A stretch of 64,000 nucleotides of DNA from Tabrizicola_A sp965284335 (GCF_965284335.1 NZ_OZ260076.1), one strand, 5' to 3'; shown: positions 44,466-53,131, counted from the stretch's first letter. Translations and numbers: made by a program. The notes: generated from the sequence alone by a model not told the origin.

Positions 44466-44525
44466 TTTCATTTGGTCACCAGCCCCCTTGACCCGAACGC
44501 GCGGCTGGCTTACTTCACCCCTGTC

Positions 44526-44599
44526 GCGGGTGTAGCTCAATGGTAGAGCAGCAGCTTCCCAAGCTGAATACGAGGGTTCGATTCCCTTCACCCGCTCCA
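44526..44599 (+). tRNA. tRNA-Gly (anticodon CCC)
   Basis: Acceptor GCGGGTG (44526-44532) pairs with CACCCGC (44589-44595); discriminator T and encoded CCA 44597-44599. D-arm GCTC...GAGC, anticodon loop TTCCCAA (CCC), T-arm GAGGG TTCGATT CCCTT. An AT-rich accessory patch starts just downstream. Confidence 0.96.
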
Positions 44600-44731
44600 A
44601 TTTCTCTCAATATCTGAAGCGTTTATGCGTTCGGCACGATCTGCTTTCTATGACCTCGCGTCATTAAGACACTAGGCAACGCTCCAGCGGGCAATCACTG
44701 ACGTGTTCCCTTGGGCACGGTGCTGATACGG

Positions 44732-45874
44732 TTAGATCACCGCAAAATCACGCTCCAATACCTTTTCTTGTTTTTCCCTATACATCTCTGCATCAGCCGC
44801 CTCAAAGGCGTGCAGCACGGACGGATGATCTGCGCAAAAAGCAATGCCATACGAGAATGACAGCGGAATCTCTTTGTCGCCAATAATCAAAGGCTGATTG
44901 CTGAAATTCTGCTGAGCACGCATCAAGATTTTCACCGCCGTGGCCGCGTTCGTCATAAGAAGCAACCAAAACTCGTCCCCCCCAACCCGCGCCAAATAGT
45001 CTGTTTCCCGAATGGCCCCTTGAAGTGCAACGGCAGCCTGCTGAATTGCGAGGTCACCCGTAGCGTGGCCATAAGTATCGTTCAGAAACTTCAGCTTATT
45101 CAAATCAACCACAACCGCCGTTTCTATGTCACTCCGGCGCACAGTGTCGGATCGAAAAGCCTCCTCCATCCCAAAGCGTGACAGGCACCCAGTCAGCGTA
45201 TCCGTCATCGCGAGCTTTTGGAATTTATTGGCGCGTGCCTTCCAAAAGACCGATGCCAGCGCCGCGCTTGAGGTCAAGATCAGGACAATCAACGAACCCA
45301 AAAGATAATTGCGGGCCGATTCAATGGTTTCCGCCGATGTTTGCCGAAGCATCGTCTTGGTATCCACGGTATCTTGCAGCGCCAATTGCAGACCTTCGTT
45401 CCAAAGCTCATGCGTTTTTTGCAATGAAGCAATGATTGATTGAACATCGTCCTTCGACAGCTGACCATCAGCGTCAAAGACACTCGCCATATCCATGCGC
45501 AAATCGATGATCTGATCTGCAATATATCTGCGCTTCTCCCTTGTAAGAATATCAATAAGCGGCCTTTCAAGAACTTGGCCAAGGCGTGAATAAAGAACGG
45601 CAAATTTCGTCGACAGCTCCTGATCAATCACGATCGGCAACCTGAACTCCGCTTCGCGCAAGGTAAGCTCAAAATCGATTGTTTGATATTGAATCTGGCT
45701 GGCAACCCAAACTGCCTGATCTTTATCGGCCGTCAGGACCTGTGCCACGGCATCGCTCAGGGAATTGGCTTTAAGGGCAAGAAATGAAATCAGAATCAAA
45801 ATAGCGCAGCACAAGACAGCAAGCACCGCCTTAGAGACCGCTGCGAATTTTGGCATTCGAAGATCTTTCTTCAT
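44732..45874 (-). CDS. Membrane-bound diguanylate cyclase (GGDEF)
   Basis: 380 aa. Topology: membrane helix near residues 10-35, a periplasmic helical sensor region of about 150 residues, a second helix (LLGSLIVLILTSSAALASVF), then a GGDEF domain with LAMTDTLTGCLSRFG, LKFLNDTYGHATGDLAI and RVGGDEFW. The intact GGDEF motif indicates c-di-GMP synthesis; I see no RXXD inhibitory site in the usual place. ATG 45874 (MKKDLRMPKF) chosen, since the longer frame begins with TTG. Base composition is clearly more AT-rich than the neighbours. Confidence 0.88.
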   Translation of the reverse strand: MKKDLRMPKFAAVSKAVLAVLCCAILILISFLALKANSLSDAVAQVLTADKDQAVWVASQIQYQTIDFELTLREAEFRLPIVIDQELSTKFAVLYSRLGQVLERPLIDILTREKRRYIADQIIDLRMDMASVFDADGQLSKDDVQSIIASLQKTHELWNEGLQLALQDTVDTKTMLRQTSAETIESARNYLLGSLIVLILTSSAALASVFWKARANKFQKLAMTDTLTGCLSRFGMEEAFRSDTVRRSDIETAVVVDLNKLKFLNDTYGHATGDLAIQQAAVALQGAIRETDYLARVGGDEFWLLLMTNAATAVKILMRAQQNFSNQPLIIGDKEIPLSFSYGIAFCADHPSVLHAFEAADAEMYREKQEKVLERDFAVI

Positions 45875-46300
45875 GGGAGAAGTGATGAAGCCATCAGTAC
45901 AATTGGCTGCATTCTTCTCTTGAAATTCATCACTTTGGCAGCAGTCAGCTACCAAGAGTCTGTTACCATCCGGCCCACGAAATAGCTTTCATATAATTAT
46001 TACAATATTTATGCCACATTTAATTATTACAGAACAAAGTGAAAGTAAATCGGCGCAGAAGAAAGGCTAATCAGCCCATAAAAAATATCTCAGCAATCGC
46101 AGGTCAGGCCGATACATAGGCACCGCGTCAGCAGGTTCCTCATTCCGAAAGCTTATGGGGATTCAGGCGTTCACGATACAGAACCATGAACGCTGCAACT
46201 GAACTAACCCCTGCAAAGTTCTAATAATTTATTTAACTTCGATGGCGTCGCGAATATATAAAGGGCTATCGAATGAGGTCGCTTGAGGTAAGGAAACGAG
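45875..46300. other. AT-rich non-coding region
   Basis: No supported gene. Contents: the divergent leader of the GGDEF gene; two direct copies of TAATTATTACA at 45994-46004 and 46021-46031; and an inverted repeat GCGTTC/GAACGC around 46168-46195. GAGGTAAGGAAACGAG just before ATG 46301 is a good ribosome site for the protease leader. No integrase or transposase remnant recognised. Confidence 0.6.
45994..46031. repeat. Direct repeat TAATTATTACA, two copies
   Basis: Perfect 11-base copies start at 45994 and 46021, 27 bases apart, in the intergenic region between the divergent GGDEF and protease genes. The spacing is near 2.5 helical turns. It could be a regulator site; no candidate regulator is adjacent. 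Confidence 0.5.
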
Positions 46301-46324
46301 ATGTCTTTTCAGCTTTAATTCGTC

Positions 46325-47233
46325 TTGGCACTGTCGACGCTCGCCCTCGCAGCCTGCGGTGGAGGCGAAGAAGATTTTACCGTTTCCAACCCGATTTCAG
46401 TTCCCACGGCCTATTTCGCTTGGATGAATACCGACATCAAGGAAGCATGGCGCGCTGGGTTTTATGGCCAAGGCACACAGGTTATCGTGGTGGATGATTT
46501 TACAAGCGATCAGACATTGCGAGGAAATCTTGGTTTGGAGGTCAATGAGCAAACCCACGGCGCATGGGTGGCACAGCATGTAGAGATGTTGGCCCCGGCG
46601 GCAGATATTGACAGGCGTGACTATGCCTTTGATGTGGCGGTTCCCTTGGCGTCGGGCAAGTTGAACGTGATCAATCTCAGCTACAGCATCCCAGATAACT
46701 TGGGTCCAGATGCAACCATTAATTGGGGGGCGCGCGAAGCGTCCATTATCTCCTATGCTGGTGGCGCTGCGGTAGTTGTAAAATCTGCTGGCAATGAAGG
46801 GGTGGCCGTTGGTGCCCCGTCGAACGGCAGCTATGACTATCTCAACCGCGATTTCATTGGAAAACCGACTGCCATTTTTGCAGGCGCTTTAAGCAGCCAT
46901 GGCAGTGTGAGTGCACCGGCGTCTATAGCAAGCTATTCCAACATTGCGGGCACAGACACGCGCGTGCAGTCGCAATTTTTGGTAGTCGGCGTCACGGGCG
47001 ACACCCTAGCCAGAGGCGGCACGGGTTTGGAAGGGACATCCTTTGCGGCGCCGCAAATTTCAAGCTATGCGGCCGTTCTGGGCAGCAAGTTTACGAACGC
47101 CACCGCCACGCAGATTACCAATCAACTTCTAAACACCGCCCGCACAGATACTATTCGCGGCTATAATGTCACCATACATGGACGCGGCGAGGCAAGCCTG
47201 GCGCGTGCGTTGGCCCCGCAATCCATCAACTGA
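46325..47233 (+). CDS. Subtilisin-like (S8) lipoprotein protease, leader interrupted by TAA
   Basis: From TTG 46325 the frame gives 302 aa: lipobox-like LALAAC, then a subtilase domain with the catalytic Asp in VIVVDDF, His in THGAWVAQHVEM, Asn in KSAGNEG and Ser in GTSFAAPQ. A proper start exists 24 bases upstream: ATG 46301 with a good ribosome site, in the same frame, but codon 6 is TAA (46316-46318). Without the TAA the leader would read MSFQL-x-FVLALSTLALAAC, a complete lipoprotein signal. The gene is therefore probably a very recent pseudogene, or is expressed poorly from TTG. Catalytic residues are all intact. Confidence 0.72.
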   Translation: MALSTLALAACGGGEEDFTVSNPISVPTAYFAWMNTDIKEAWRAGFYGQGTQVIVVDDFTSDQTLRGNLGLEVNEQTHGAWVAQHVEMLAPAADIDRRDYAFDVAVPLASGKLNVINLSYSIPDNLGPDATINWGAREASIISYAGGAAVVVKSAGNEGVAVGAPSNGSYDYLNRDFIGKPTAIFAGALSSHGSVSAPASIASYSNIAGTDTRVQSQFLVVGVTGDTLARGGTGLEGTSFAAPQISSYAAVLGSKFTNATATQITNQLLNTARTDTIRGYNVTIHGRGEASLARALAPQSIN

Positions 47234-47812
47234 TTAAAAGCGCCATGAGATGCCAATATTTACCTTGGCATCTTCGTAACCGGGCATATTGACGAGGAAA
47301 TCCAAAGTTTGCTGCGGCGGCAATTCACTTGCCGCCAGTCGGCAATTCACCTCTTGAAGCCCGCCAATATCGCCATAATCCGCCAAACAAGTTTTTTCCC
47401 GCAGCCTGCCGCCAAACGGCACAACAATCGAAACGGAAAGAAACCCCTTTGCGCTGATTTCGCGCTGATGGGCAAAGCCCAAGTGAAACGAGGGCGCAAT
47501 TCGATATTTCGGCGCCCTCTCACCACTGCCAATGCCCCAGATGAGTCCTAAATCCGACTGCACTTGGGTTAGAAATAGCGCGGTGACCTCTTTGTATCTT
47601 GGCGTATACCAATCGGCCAGTCGAACCGCTGCTCCATCGGCCAGTTCATAGCTGCCATCGCCCAAAGCACGAGCGGTCGAAGAGCGGGTGGAACCGAACT
47701 GGAAGTTTAAAAAATACGTGTCGGCCCAAAAATCCTCGGCAACCAAACGGCTGGTGTCCGCCAAGACGAACGCCAAGGCCACCGGCACAGCAAAGATGGA
47801 TCGAACGTTCAT
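47234..47812 (-). CDS. Small secreted, probably outer-membrane protein
   Basis: 192 aa, not recognised. Signal peptide MNVRSIFAVPVALAFVLADTSRLVA, then alternating strands; ends KVNIGISWRF, with the C-terminal aromatic residue typical of outer-membrane beta-barrels. Two cysteines near residue 160 could form a disulfide. ATG 47812 has GGAG upstream. It converges on the protease gene with no gap: its stop begins one base after the protease stop. Composition is AT-richer than the core genes. Function unknown. Confidence 0.7.
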   Translation of the reverse strand: MNVRSIFAVPVALAFVLADTSRLVAEDFWADTYFLNFQFGSTRSSTARALGDGSYELADGAAVRLADWYTPRYKEVTALFLTQVQSDLGLIWGIGSGERAPKYRIAPSFHLGFAHQREISAKGFLSVSIVVPFGGRLREKTCLADYGDIGGLQEVNCRLAASELPPQQTLDFLVNMPGYEDAKVNIGISWRF

Positions 47813-47998
47813 AGACACTCCACAGGGTCGATGCGGCTGGCGTAATGAACGTTTTTAAAAGGATTCTATTCTCCCGATCAGAACCGGGAAGCTTCCTGCT
47901 CATTTAGATTTGATCGGAAAACTGCAACCGTAAAAAGGCGATACTCACAAAATCGTTTTAAAGAAGGTCAATAAAAAGACACGCCGCGACACAAACGA

Positions 47999-48697
47999 TC
48001 AGTTGTAAATAAACCCATTCACCGGATTTACTCGCCCCAAGACACCCGAGGCGCTGGCCACTTTAACCCGGCTCCAATCGCCCTTTTCGGACACATCGAC
48101 CACCAGCGTATCAAAGGTGATCTGGTTCCGTTCCCAATTGGCTTGATCGACCAAAATCTCTCGATCTGACAAGACCTTAGAGACCACGGCAACATGGCCT
48201 TTTGGCATGGCGCGGCTGGCGGCGAAGGCCATCACAGCTCCAATCCGAGGCTCTTGCGCGCGCGCATAGCGGCCTTTGGCCTGATCCCACCATGTTTTGG
48301 CATTGCCCCTTATCTCAACACCGGTCACCGCGCGGGCAAAGGGCACGCACCAGATGCGTCCTTTAGGTTTGTTGGCAATGGCTTGGGCAACGGCAGCCTT
48401 GACCTCATCGCGTGCGGCGTCACTGGCCGAGGCAGATTGCGCTTGTCCAGCAGAGGTTGCCTGCTGCATCAACGCGCGGCGTGCCGCACGCTCGGCCCGT
48501 GCAGCAGCTCGGCGCTCGGCGCGTTCGGCGATCTGGCTGGGGTCTTTTGGGGCCAAAAAGCCCAAAAGCTTGGGCTTTGCAACGTCAGAGGCCGGCTGTG
48601 CGACAGGCGTGATGCCCTGATCTTCGGCAAGTGCTGCATGGGCCGGGATCAAAGCCAGACACCCCAACACCGAAAGCCTGCGCGCGAAAGACAGCAT
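47999..48697 (-). CDS. Secreted CHAP-domain amidohydrolase/peptidase
   Basis: 232 aa. A signal peptide (MLSFARRLSVLGCLALIPAHAALA) is followed by an alanine/arginine-rich helical stretch (AERAERRAAARAERAARRAL), then a CHAP domain: WCVPFARAVTGVEI with the catalytic Cys, KTWWDQAKGRYARA, and GHVAVVSKV with the His. CHAP enzymes cut peptidoglycan cross-links or stems. ATG 48697 chosen because it opens the signal peptide. Divergent from ridA. Confidence 0.85.
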   Translation of the reverse strand: MLSFARRLSVLGCLALIPAHAALAEDQGITPVAQPASDVAKPKLLGFLAPKDPSQIAERAERRAAARAERAARRALMQQATSAGQAQSASASDAARDEVKAAVAQAIANKPKGRIWCVPFARAVTGVEIRGNAKTWWDQAKGRYARAQEPRIGAVMAFAASRAMPKGHVAVVSKVLSDREILVDQANWERNQITFDTLVVDVSEKGDWSRVKVASASGVLGRVNPVNGFIYN

Positions 48698-48894
48698 CGA
48701 ACACCCTAATCTTGGTTTCTTACCGCGCCCTCTTGCCACGCCAAGCCCACCGCCGAAACCCAAGCTGTTGCGGATCGGCAAGACCTTGCCCAAATGCCAC
48801 GCGATGCAGAGGGCCGCGCAATTGGCTTTTCTTTTCCACCGGTCCGGGCTAGCAATCCGCGTCTTTCACAGCCCAAATCAACGGAGCGAACCCC

Positions 48895-49248
48895 ATGTCG
48901 AATGAGATCAAACGGATTGGCGTCGGTGCGCGCATGTCGGAAGCCGTGTGCTACAATGGCATCGTTTGGCTGGCCGGTCAGGTCGGCAACCCCGGCGACA
49001 GCGTCGAGGCACAGACCAAAACCTGTCTGGCCGAGGTAGATCGCATTCTGGCAGAGGCTGGCACCGACAAGACCCGCATCCTGTCGGCGCAGATTTGGCT
49101 GGCCGATATTTCGACCTTTGCCGAGATGAACAAGGTCTGGGACGCTTGGGTGCCCGCAGGCCATACCCCGGCTCGCGCCACCGGCGAAGCCAAACTTGCC
49201 ACGCCCGACTATAAGGTTGAGGTGATCGTCACCGCGGCCCTGAAGTAA
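48895..49248 (+). CDS. RidA family protein
   Basis: 117-aa YjgF/YER057c/UK114 protein. VCYNGIVWLAGQVG and EAQTKTCLAEVDRILAEAG form the trimer core. VPAGHTPARATGEAKLATPDYKVEVIV carries the Arg that binds the substrate carboxylate, as in enamine/imine deaminases. It removes reactive 2-aminoacrylate-type intermediates. GGAGCG precedes the ATG. It ends in a hairpin and terminator shared with pgi. Confidence 0.92.
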   Translation: MSNEIKRIGVGARMSEAVCYNGIVWLAGQVGNPGDSVEAQTKTCLAEVDRILAEAGTDKTRILSAQIWLADISTFAEMNKVWDAWVPAGHTPARATGEAKLATPDYKVEVIVTAALK

Positions 49249-49249
49249 C

Positions 49250-49270
49250 CGATTTTTCGTCGAAAAATCG
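49250..49270. repeat. AT-rich hairpin, same family as 229-249
   Basis: Arms CGATTTTTCG/CGAAAAATCG around T: identical arms to the hairpin at 229-249 with only the centre base changed. Located just after the ridA stop and directly before a standard terminator. Confidence 0.75.
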
Positions 49271-49275
49271 TAACG

Positions 49276-49300
49276 AAAAGGGGGCCATTGGCCCCCTTTT
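49276..49300. terminator. Bidirectional terminator between ridA and pgi
   Basis: AAAAGGGGGC, loop CATTG and GCCCCCTTTT: perfect 10-bp stem with T-run on the plus strand and its mirror on the minus strand. It sits between the convergent stops of ridA (49248) and pgi (49302). Confidence 0.93.
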
Positions 49301-49301
49301 C

Positions 49302-50909
49302 TCACATCCGCAAAAAGCCGATCAACTGCGCAGTGGACCCATCCTTACCGTCCAGCCCGGCCCGCCCTTCCAGCACAGGTTGCAGCGCCAGCGCCAATTC
49401 CTTGCCCAGTTCGACCCCCCATTGATCATAGGGGTTAAGGCCAAGGATCGCGCCTTCAACAAAAACGCGATGCTCGTAAAGCGCGATGATCTGGCCCAGC
49501 GTAAAGGGATTAAGCTCAGGATAGGCCAGCGTCGTTGATGGCCGATTGCCGGGAAAAACGCGGTGACGGGCCTGACATTCCAATTCCGCCCCCGTCAGCC
49601 CCTTTTGGGCCATCAGCGCGCGGGCCTCATCCAGCGAACGGCCCCGCATCAGCGCCTCGGATTGGGCAAGGCAATTTGACACCAACAACAGATGCTGATG
49701 CGCCAGATCGGGCTCATGGCCTTTGCGGGCCACAAGAAACTCGCACGGGACCACGCGGGTGCCTTGATGGATCAGCTGGTAAAAAGCGTGCTGGCCATTG
49801 GTGCCTGGTTCTCCCCACACCACGGGGCCGGAATGGGTTGGCAGATCGCGGCCCTCAAGATCGACGCGCTTGCCGTTGCTTTCCATTTCCAACTGCTGAA
49901 GATAGGCTGGCAGTCGTGAAAGGCGCTGATCATAGGGCAGGACCGCGCGTGTTGCATGTCCGCAGATCTGGTTGTGCCAGATGCCAACAAGCGCCAGCAT
50001 AACCGGCATGTTCTGAGCGAAGGGGGCTGTCAGAAAATGGCTGTCCATCGCGCGCGCGCCAGACAGAAAGGCATCAAAGCCCCGCGCGCCAATCGCGATC
50101 ATCAGGGCAAGGCCAATTGGGCCCCACATGGAGTAACGCCCGCCAACCCAGTCTTCGAACCCAAACACCCGGCTCGGCGCGATCCCATAACCCGCGGTTT
50201 TCTCTGCAGCCGTCGAGACGGCGGCGAATTGTGCGCCCGGATCGCGGACTTTGGCCGCCATCCATGCTTTGGCCGTATCGGCATTGGTCATGGTTTCAAT
50301 GGTGGTAAAGGTCTTTGACGCCACGATCACCAGCGTGGTTTCAGGGTTCAGCCCCTTGAGCGTATCGGCAATATGCGCCCCGTCCACATTTGAAACAAAA
50401 TGAACCCTTGGCCCATCGTGATAAGGCGCCAGCGCCAGCACCGCCATGGCCGGACCAAGATCAGAGCCGCCGATGCCGATGTTTACCACATCGGTGATCC
50501 GCCCGCCCTGCCCCGTAAAGCGCCCTGCGCGGACATCTTCGGCAAATTCCGCCATCCGCGCACGCGTGGCGCGCAATGGCGGCATGACATCCACCCCATC
50601 TACCTTGATAACCGCAGCATCATCCGCGCGAAGCGCCACATGCAACACAGCCCGCCCCTCGGTGACGTTGATTTTTTCGCCGCCAAACATTGCGGCGCGC
50701 CGCTCGGCAACCCCGGCCTCGGTGGCAAGCTGCACCAAAAGCGCACGCGCCGTGTCATCCAGACCGGTTTTCGAATAATCAAACAGCATGCCATCCGCCT
50801 GCACCGAAAAACGCTCGGCTCGGGTGGGATCATTGGCAAAGAGGTCAAGAATGCGGCTATGCGCCGTTGCAGCGTGGTGGTCGGCCAAGGCCTGCCAAGG
50901 AAGGGTCAT
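49302..50909 (-). CDS. pgi: Glucose-6-phosphate isomerase
   Basis: 535-aa glycolytic/gluconeogenic isomerase. GIGGSDLGPAM and SKTFTTIETMTNA are the phosphate-binding signature; GGRYSMWGPIGL and the late catalytic Lys region (GLNPYDQWGVELGK) are present. Third gene of zwf-pgl-pgi, starting three bases after the pgl stop. It allows cyclic operation, returning fructose-6-phosphate to the oxidative branch. Confidence 0.97.
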   Translation of the reverse strand: MTLPWQALADHHAATAHSRILDLFANDPTRAERFSVQADGMLFDYSKTGLDDTARALLVQLATEAGVAERRAAMFGGEKINVTEGRAVLHVALRADDAAVIKVDGVDVMPPLRATRARMAEFAEDVRAGRFTGQGGRITDVVNIGIGGSDLGPAMAVLALAPYHDGPRVHFVSNVDGAHIADTLKGLNPETTLVIVASKTFTTIETMTNADTAKAWMAAKVRDPGAQFAAVSTAAEKTAGYGIAPSRVFGFEDWVGGRYSMWGPIGLALMIAIGARGFDAFLSGARAMDSHFLTAPFAQNMPVMLALVGIWHNQICGHATRAVLPYDQRLSRLPAYLQQLEMESNGKRVDLEGRDLPTHSGPVVWGEPGTNGQHAFYQLIHQGTRVVPCEFLVARKGHEPDLAHQHLLLVSNCLAQSEALMRGRSLDEARALMAQKGLTGAELECQARHRVFPGNRPSTTLAYPELNPFTLGQIIALYEHRVFVEGAILGLNPYDQWGVELGKELALALQPVLEGRAGLDGKDGSTAQLIGFLRM

Positions 50910-50912
50910 GGT

Positions 50913-51584
50913 TTACTCTGCCCAGTGGACGGTTGCGGTTTCCAAAACACATTGGATCGGTGCCTGATCAGCGGGCAAATCCAAGGCCCTGAGCAGCGCT
51001 TCGCGCTTTTCGGCGCCGGTGATCAGAAGATGAATGGTCTTTGCCGCGCGCAAAACGGGCGCGGTGAGGGTGATGCGCGGCTCCCCCGCCGCCTCGGCAC
51101 GCAGCGCCATCAAGGGTGGTGCATCCTCTGCCAGCGCAAGGACCAAGAGATCGGCACCGGGAAACAGGCTGGCCGTATGCATATCAGCCCCCATGCCCAG
51201 CAAAAGCACCGAAATCGGCAAATGCGGTGCAAGCCCGGCCCCAAGCTCGGCCAGCCGGTCCTCGGGCTTGGGTGCCGGGGCGTAAAGCGGCACAAGCTGG
51301 GCCACAGCGGCCCGCCCCTGAAACAAACGCGCGCGCAAAAGTGCCGTATTCGAGCGCGGGCTGTCCTCGCCTACCCAACGCTCATCATTCAACACGACCG
51401 CAACATGCGCCCAATCCAGCGGCATCTGCGCCAAAAGATCAAAGACCGGCCCGGGTGTGGTGCCGCCGGGCACCGACAACGAGGCGCGCCCCTTCGCGGC
51501 CAATTCAGCCGCCAAACCCTCGGCCACAGCCCGCGCCAGCCCCTGATAAAGCTGTGCACGATCGGGATATTCGATCAGCCTCAT
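50913..51584 (-). CDS. pgl: 6-phosphogluconolactonase
   Basis: 223-aa DevB/NagB-fold lactonase. LSVPGGTTPGPVFDLLA and VVLNDERWVGEDSPRSN are family signatures, and ISVLLLGMGADMHTASLFPG gives the catalytic His. It hydrolyses 6-phosphogluconolactone made by Zwf. ATG 51584 overlaps the zwf stop as ATGA. Confidence 0.94.
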   Translation of the reverse strand: MRLIEYPDRAQLYQGLARAVAEGLAAELAAKGRASLSVPGGTTPGPVFDLLAQMPLDWAHVAVVLNDERWVGEDSPRSNTALLRARLFQGRAAVAQLVPLYAPAPKPEDRLAELGAGLAPHLPISVLLLGMGADMHTASLFPGADLLVLALAEDAPPLMALRAEAAGEPRITLTAPVLRAAKTIHLLITGAEKREALLRALDLPADQAPIQCVLETATVHWAE

Positions 51585-53035
51585 TCGCGGATATCCCGCC
51601 AACGCCGCCCGTCACGATGCATCAGCATCAACGCATCTTCTGGGCCCGAAGAGCCTGCATCATAGGGCTGCGGTCGGTCGCCGCGCGTCTCCCAGCCCTG
51701 AATGATCGGGTCCGCCCAGGCCCAGGCAGCCTCAACCTCGTCACCGCGCATGAACAAGGTCTGGTTGCCCCGGATCACGTCCATAATCAGCCGCTCATAG
51801 GCGTCGGGCACATCGTTCAGATCGGCACCCACGGTTTCGGCAAAACTCATGTCCAAGGGCACCTGCATCAGACGCATACCGCCCGGCCCCGGCTCTTTGA
51901 TCATCACCATAAGGTTCATACCCTCATTGGGCTGAAGTCGGATCACCAGCACGTTTTCCCGCCAGCCGCGTTCGTCGTCAAAGATCGAATGGGGCGGCTC
52001 GCGGAAGGTGATGGCAATCTCACTGGAACGCGCCCGCAGCTTTTTGCCGGTCCGAAGGTAAAAGGGCGTCCCCTTCCAGCGCCAGTTCGAAATATGCACC
52101 TTAAGCGCAACATAGCTTTCGGTCCGGCTGCCAGTGTTTTCGGCGTGATCGACATAGCCATCGCCACCCTTTGTGGCCCGGTATTGCCCGCGCACGATGT
52201 CCTCGGGTTTCACCGGGTCCAGCGCGCGGATGACCTTCAACTTTTCATCGCGCACAGCATCGGGATCAAAGTGATAGGGCGGCTCCATCGCGATCAGGCA
52301 CAAAAGCTGCATCAGGTGGTTTTGCACCATGTCTCGCATCGCGCCCGAGGTGTCATAATAGGCCCCGCGCCCCGCCACATCGACGGTTTCGGCCACGGTG
52401 ATCTGCACATGGTCGATGTATTCGGCCTTCCACAGCGGCTCGAACAAGATATTGGCAAAGCGCACCGCCATCAGGTTCTGAACCGTCTCCTTGCCCAGAT
52501 AATGGTCGATGCGGTAGATCTGCTGTTCGGTGAAATGACGGGCCAAAACCGCATTCAGCGCCCGTGCGGTGGTCAGGTCACGACCAAAGGGCTTTTCGAC
52601 CACAATCCGCGATTGGCTGTCGGCGATGCCATGGGAATGCAGCCGTTCCGCCAAATCGCCAAACAGGCTGGGCGACACCGAGAAGTAAAAAGCCTGAACC
52701 ACGCCTGTGCGCATGCGCGCCTTCAACTCGGGCCATCCCGCATCGCCCTTGGCGTCGATTGGCACATAATGCACATGGGTCAGAAACTCGGACAGACGCG
52801 CCTCATCGCGCCGGGCGGGTGGGATGAATTCCTCAACCGCCTCGCGCACAAAGGCACGAAAGCCCTCATCGGTCAGATCGGCGCGGGCAGCGCCGATGAT
52901 GCGGCCCTGATCGGTCATCTGGCCGCCTTCAAAGCGACGATACAGGCCCGGGAGAATCTTGCGGCGGGCAAGATCGCCGGTGCCGCCAAAAATCACCAGA
53001 TCAAATGGATCAACGGGAATGACACGCGGGGCCAT
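51581..53035 (-). CDS. zwf: Glucose-6-phosphate 1-dehydrogenase
   Basis: 484-aa NADP-linked enzyme, entry step of the oxidative pentose phosphate and Entner-Doudoroff routes. Dinucleotide loop FGGTGDLARRKILPGLYRR at residue 16; active-site RIDHYLGKETVQN; EKPFGRD with the conserved Lys. First gene of zwf-pgl-pgi; a strong promoter and a palindromic operator lie directly upstream. edd and eda are not in the window. Confidence 0.97.
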   Translation of the reverse strand: MAPRVIPVDPFDLVIFGGTGDLARRKILPGLYRRFEGGQMTDQGRIIGAARADLTDEGFRAFVREAVEEFIPPARRDEARLSEFLTHVHYVPIDAKGDAGWPELKARMRTGVVQAFYFSVSPSLFGDLAERLHSHGIADSQSRIVVEKPFGRDLTTARALNAVLARHFTEQQIYRIDHYLGKETVQNLMAVRFANILFEPLWKAEYIDHVQITVAETVDVAGRGAYYDTSGAMRDMVQNHLMQLLCLIAMEPPYHFDPDAVRDEKLKVIRALDPVKPEDIVRGQYRATKGGDGYVDHAENTGSRTESYVALKVHISNWRWKGTPFYLRTGKKLRARSSEIAITFREPPHSIFDDERGWRENVLVIRLQPNEGMNLMVMIKEPGPGGMRLMQVPLDMSFAETVGADLNDVPDAYERLIMDVIRGNQTLFMRGDEVEAAWAWADPIIQGWETRGDRPQPYDAGSSGPEDALMLMHRDGRRWRDIRE

Positions 53036-53066
53036 GACGACATCCTGTCGGAATTGCTTCGGTTAT

Positions 53067-53078
53067 GTTAGCGCTAAC
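53067..53078. promoter_or_regulatory. Palindromic operator upstream of zwf (LacI/GalR-like)
   Basis: GTTAGCGCTAAC is a perfect 12-bp palindrome, with a central GC step as in LacI/GalR operators. It begins six bases downstream of the predicted -10 box, so a bound repressor would cover the transcription start. The zwf ATG is 32 bases further on. Confidence 0.7.
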
Positions 53079-53084
53079 GGCGGC

Positions 53085-53113
53085 TTTATACCCCCGTCGA
53101 TCCCGAAAGTCTA
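53085..53113 (-). promoter_or_regulatory. Sigma-70-type promoter of zwf-pgl-pgi
   Basis: On the minus strand: -35 TAGACT (53113-53108), a 17-base spacer, -10 TATAAA (53090-53085). Both hexamers are close to consensus and the spacing is ideal. The start point would fall within the adjacent palindrome. Confidence 0.65.
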
Positions 53114-53131
53114 GCATTGCTTTGCCAAGGC

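Noticed and set aside
46273..46497. 74-codon frame starting at ATG 46273 over the protease leader
   Set aside because: It is out of frame with the protease and Arg-rich; it does not explain the leader, whereas ATG 46301 is in frame with a good ribosome site.
44526..48000. Integrative element or prophage at tRNA-Gly
   Set aside because: No integrase, transposase or duplicated tRNA end found; only composition and position support it, so I report an accessory patch and not an element.
51116..53071. 651-codon open frame on the plus strand opposite zwf and pgl
   Set aside because: Spans two well-supported minus-strand genes, is rich in His/Gln/Pro/Arg as antisense frames are, and shows no recognisable domain.
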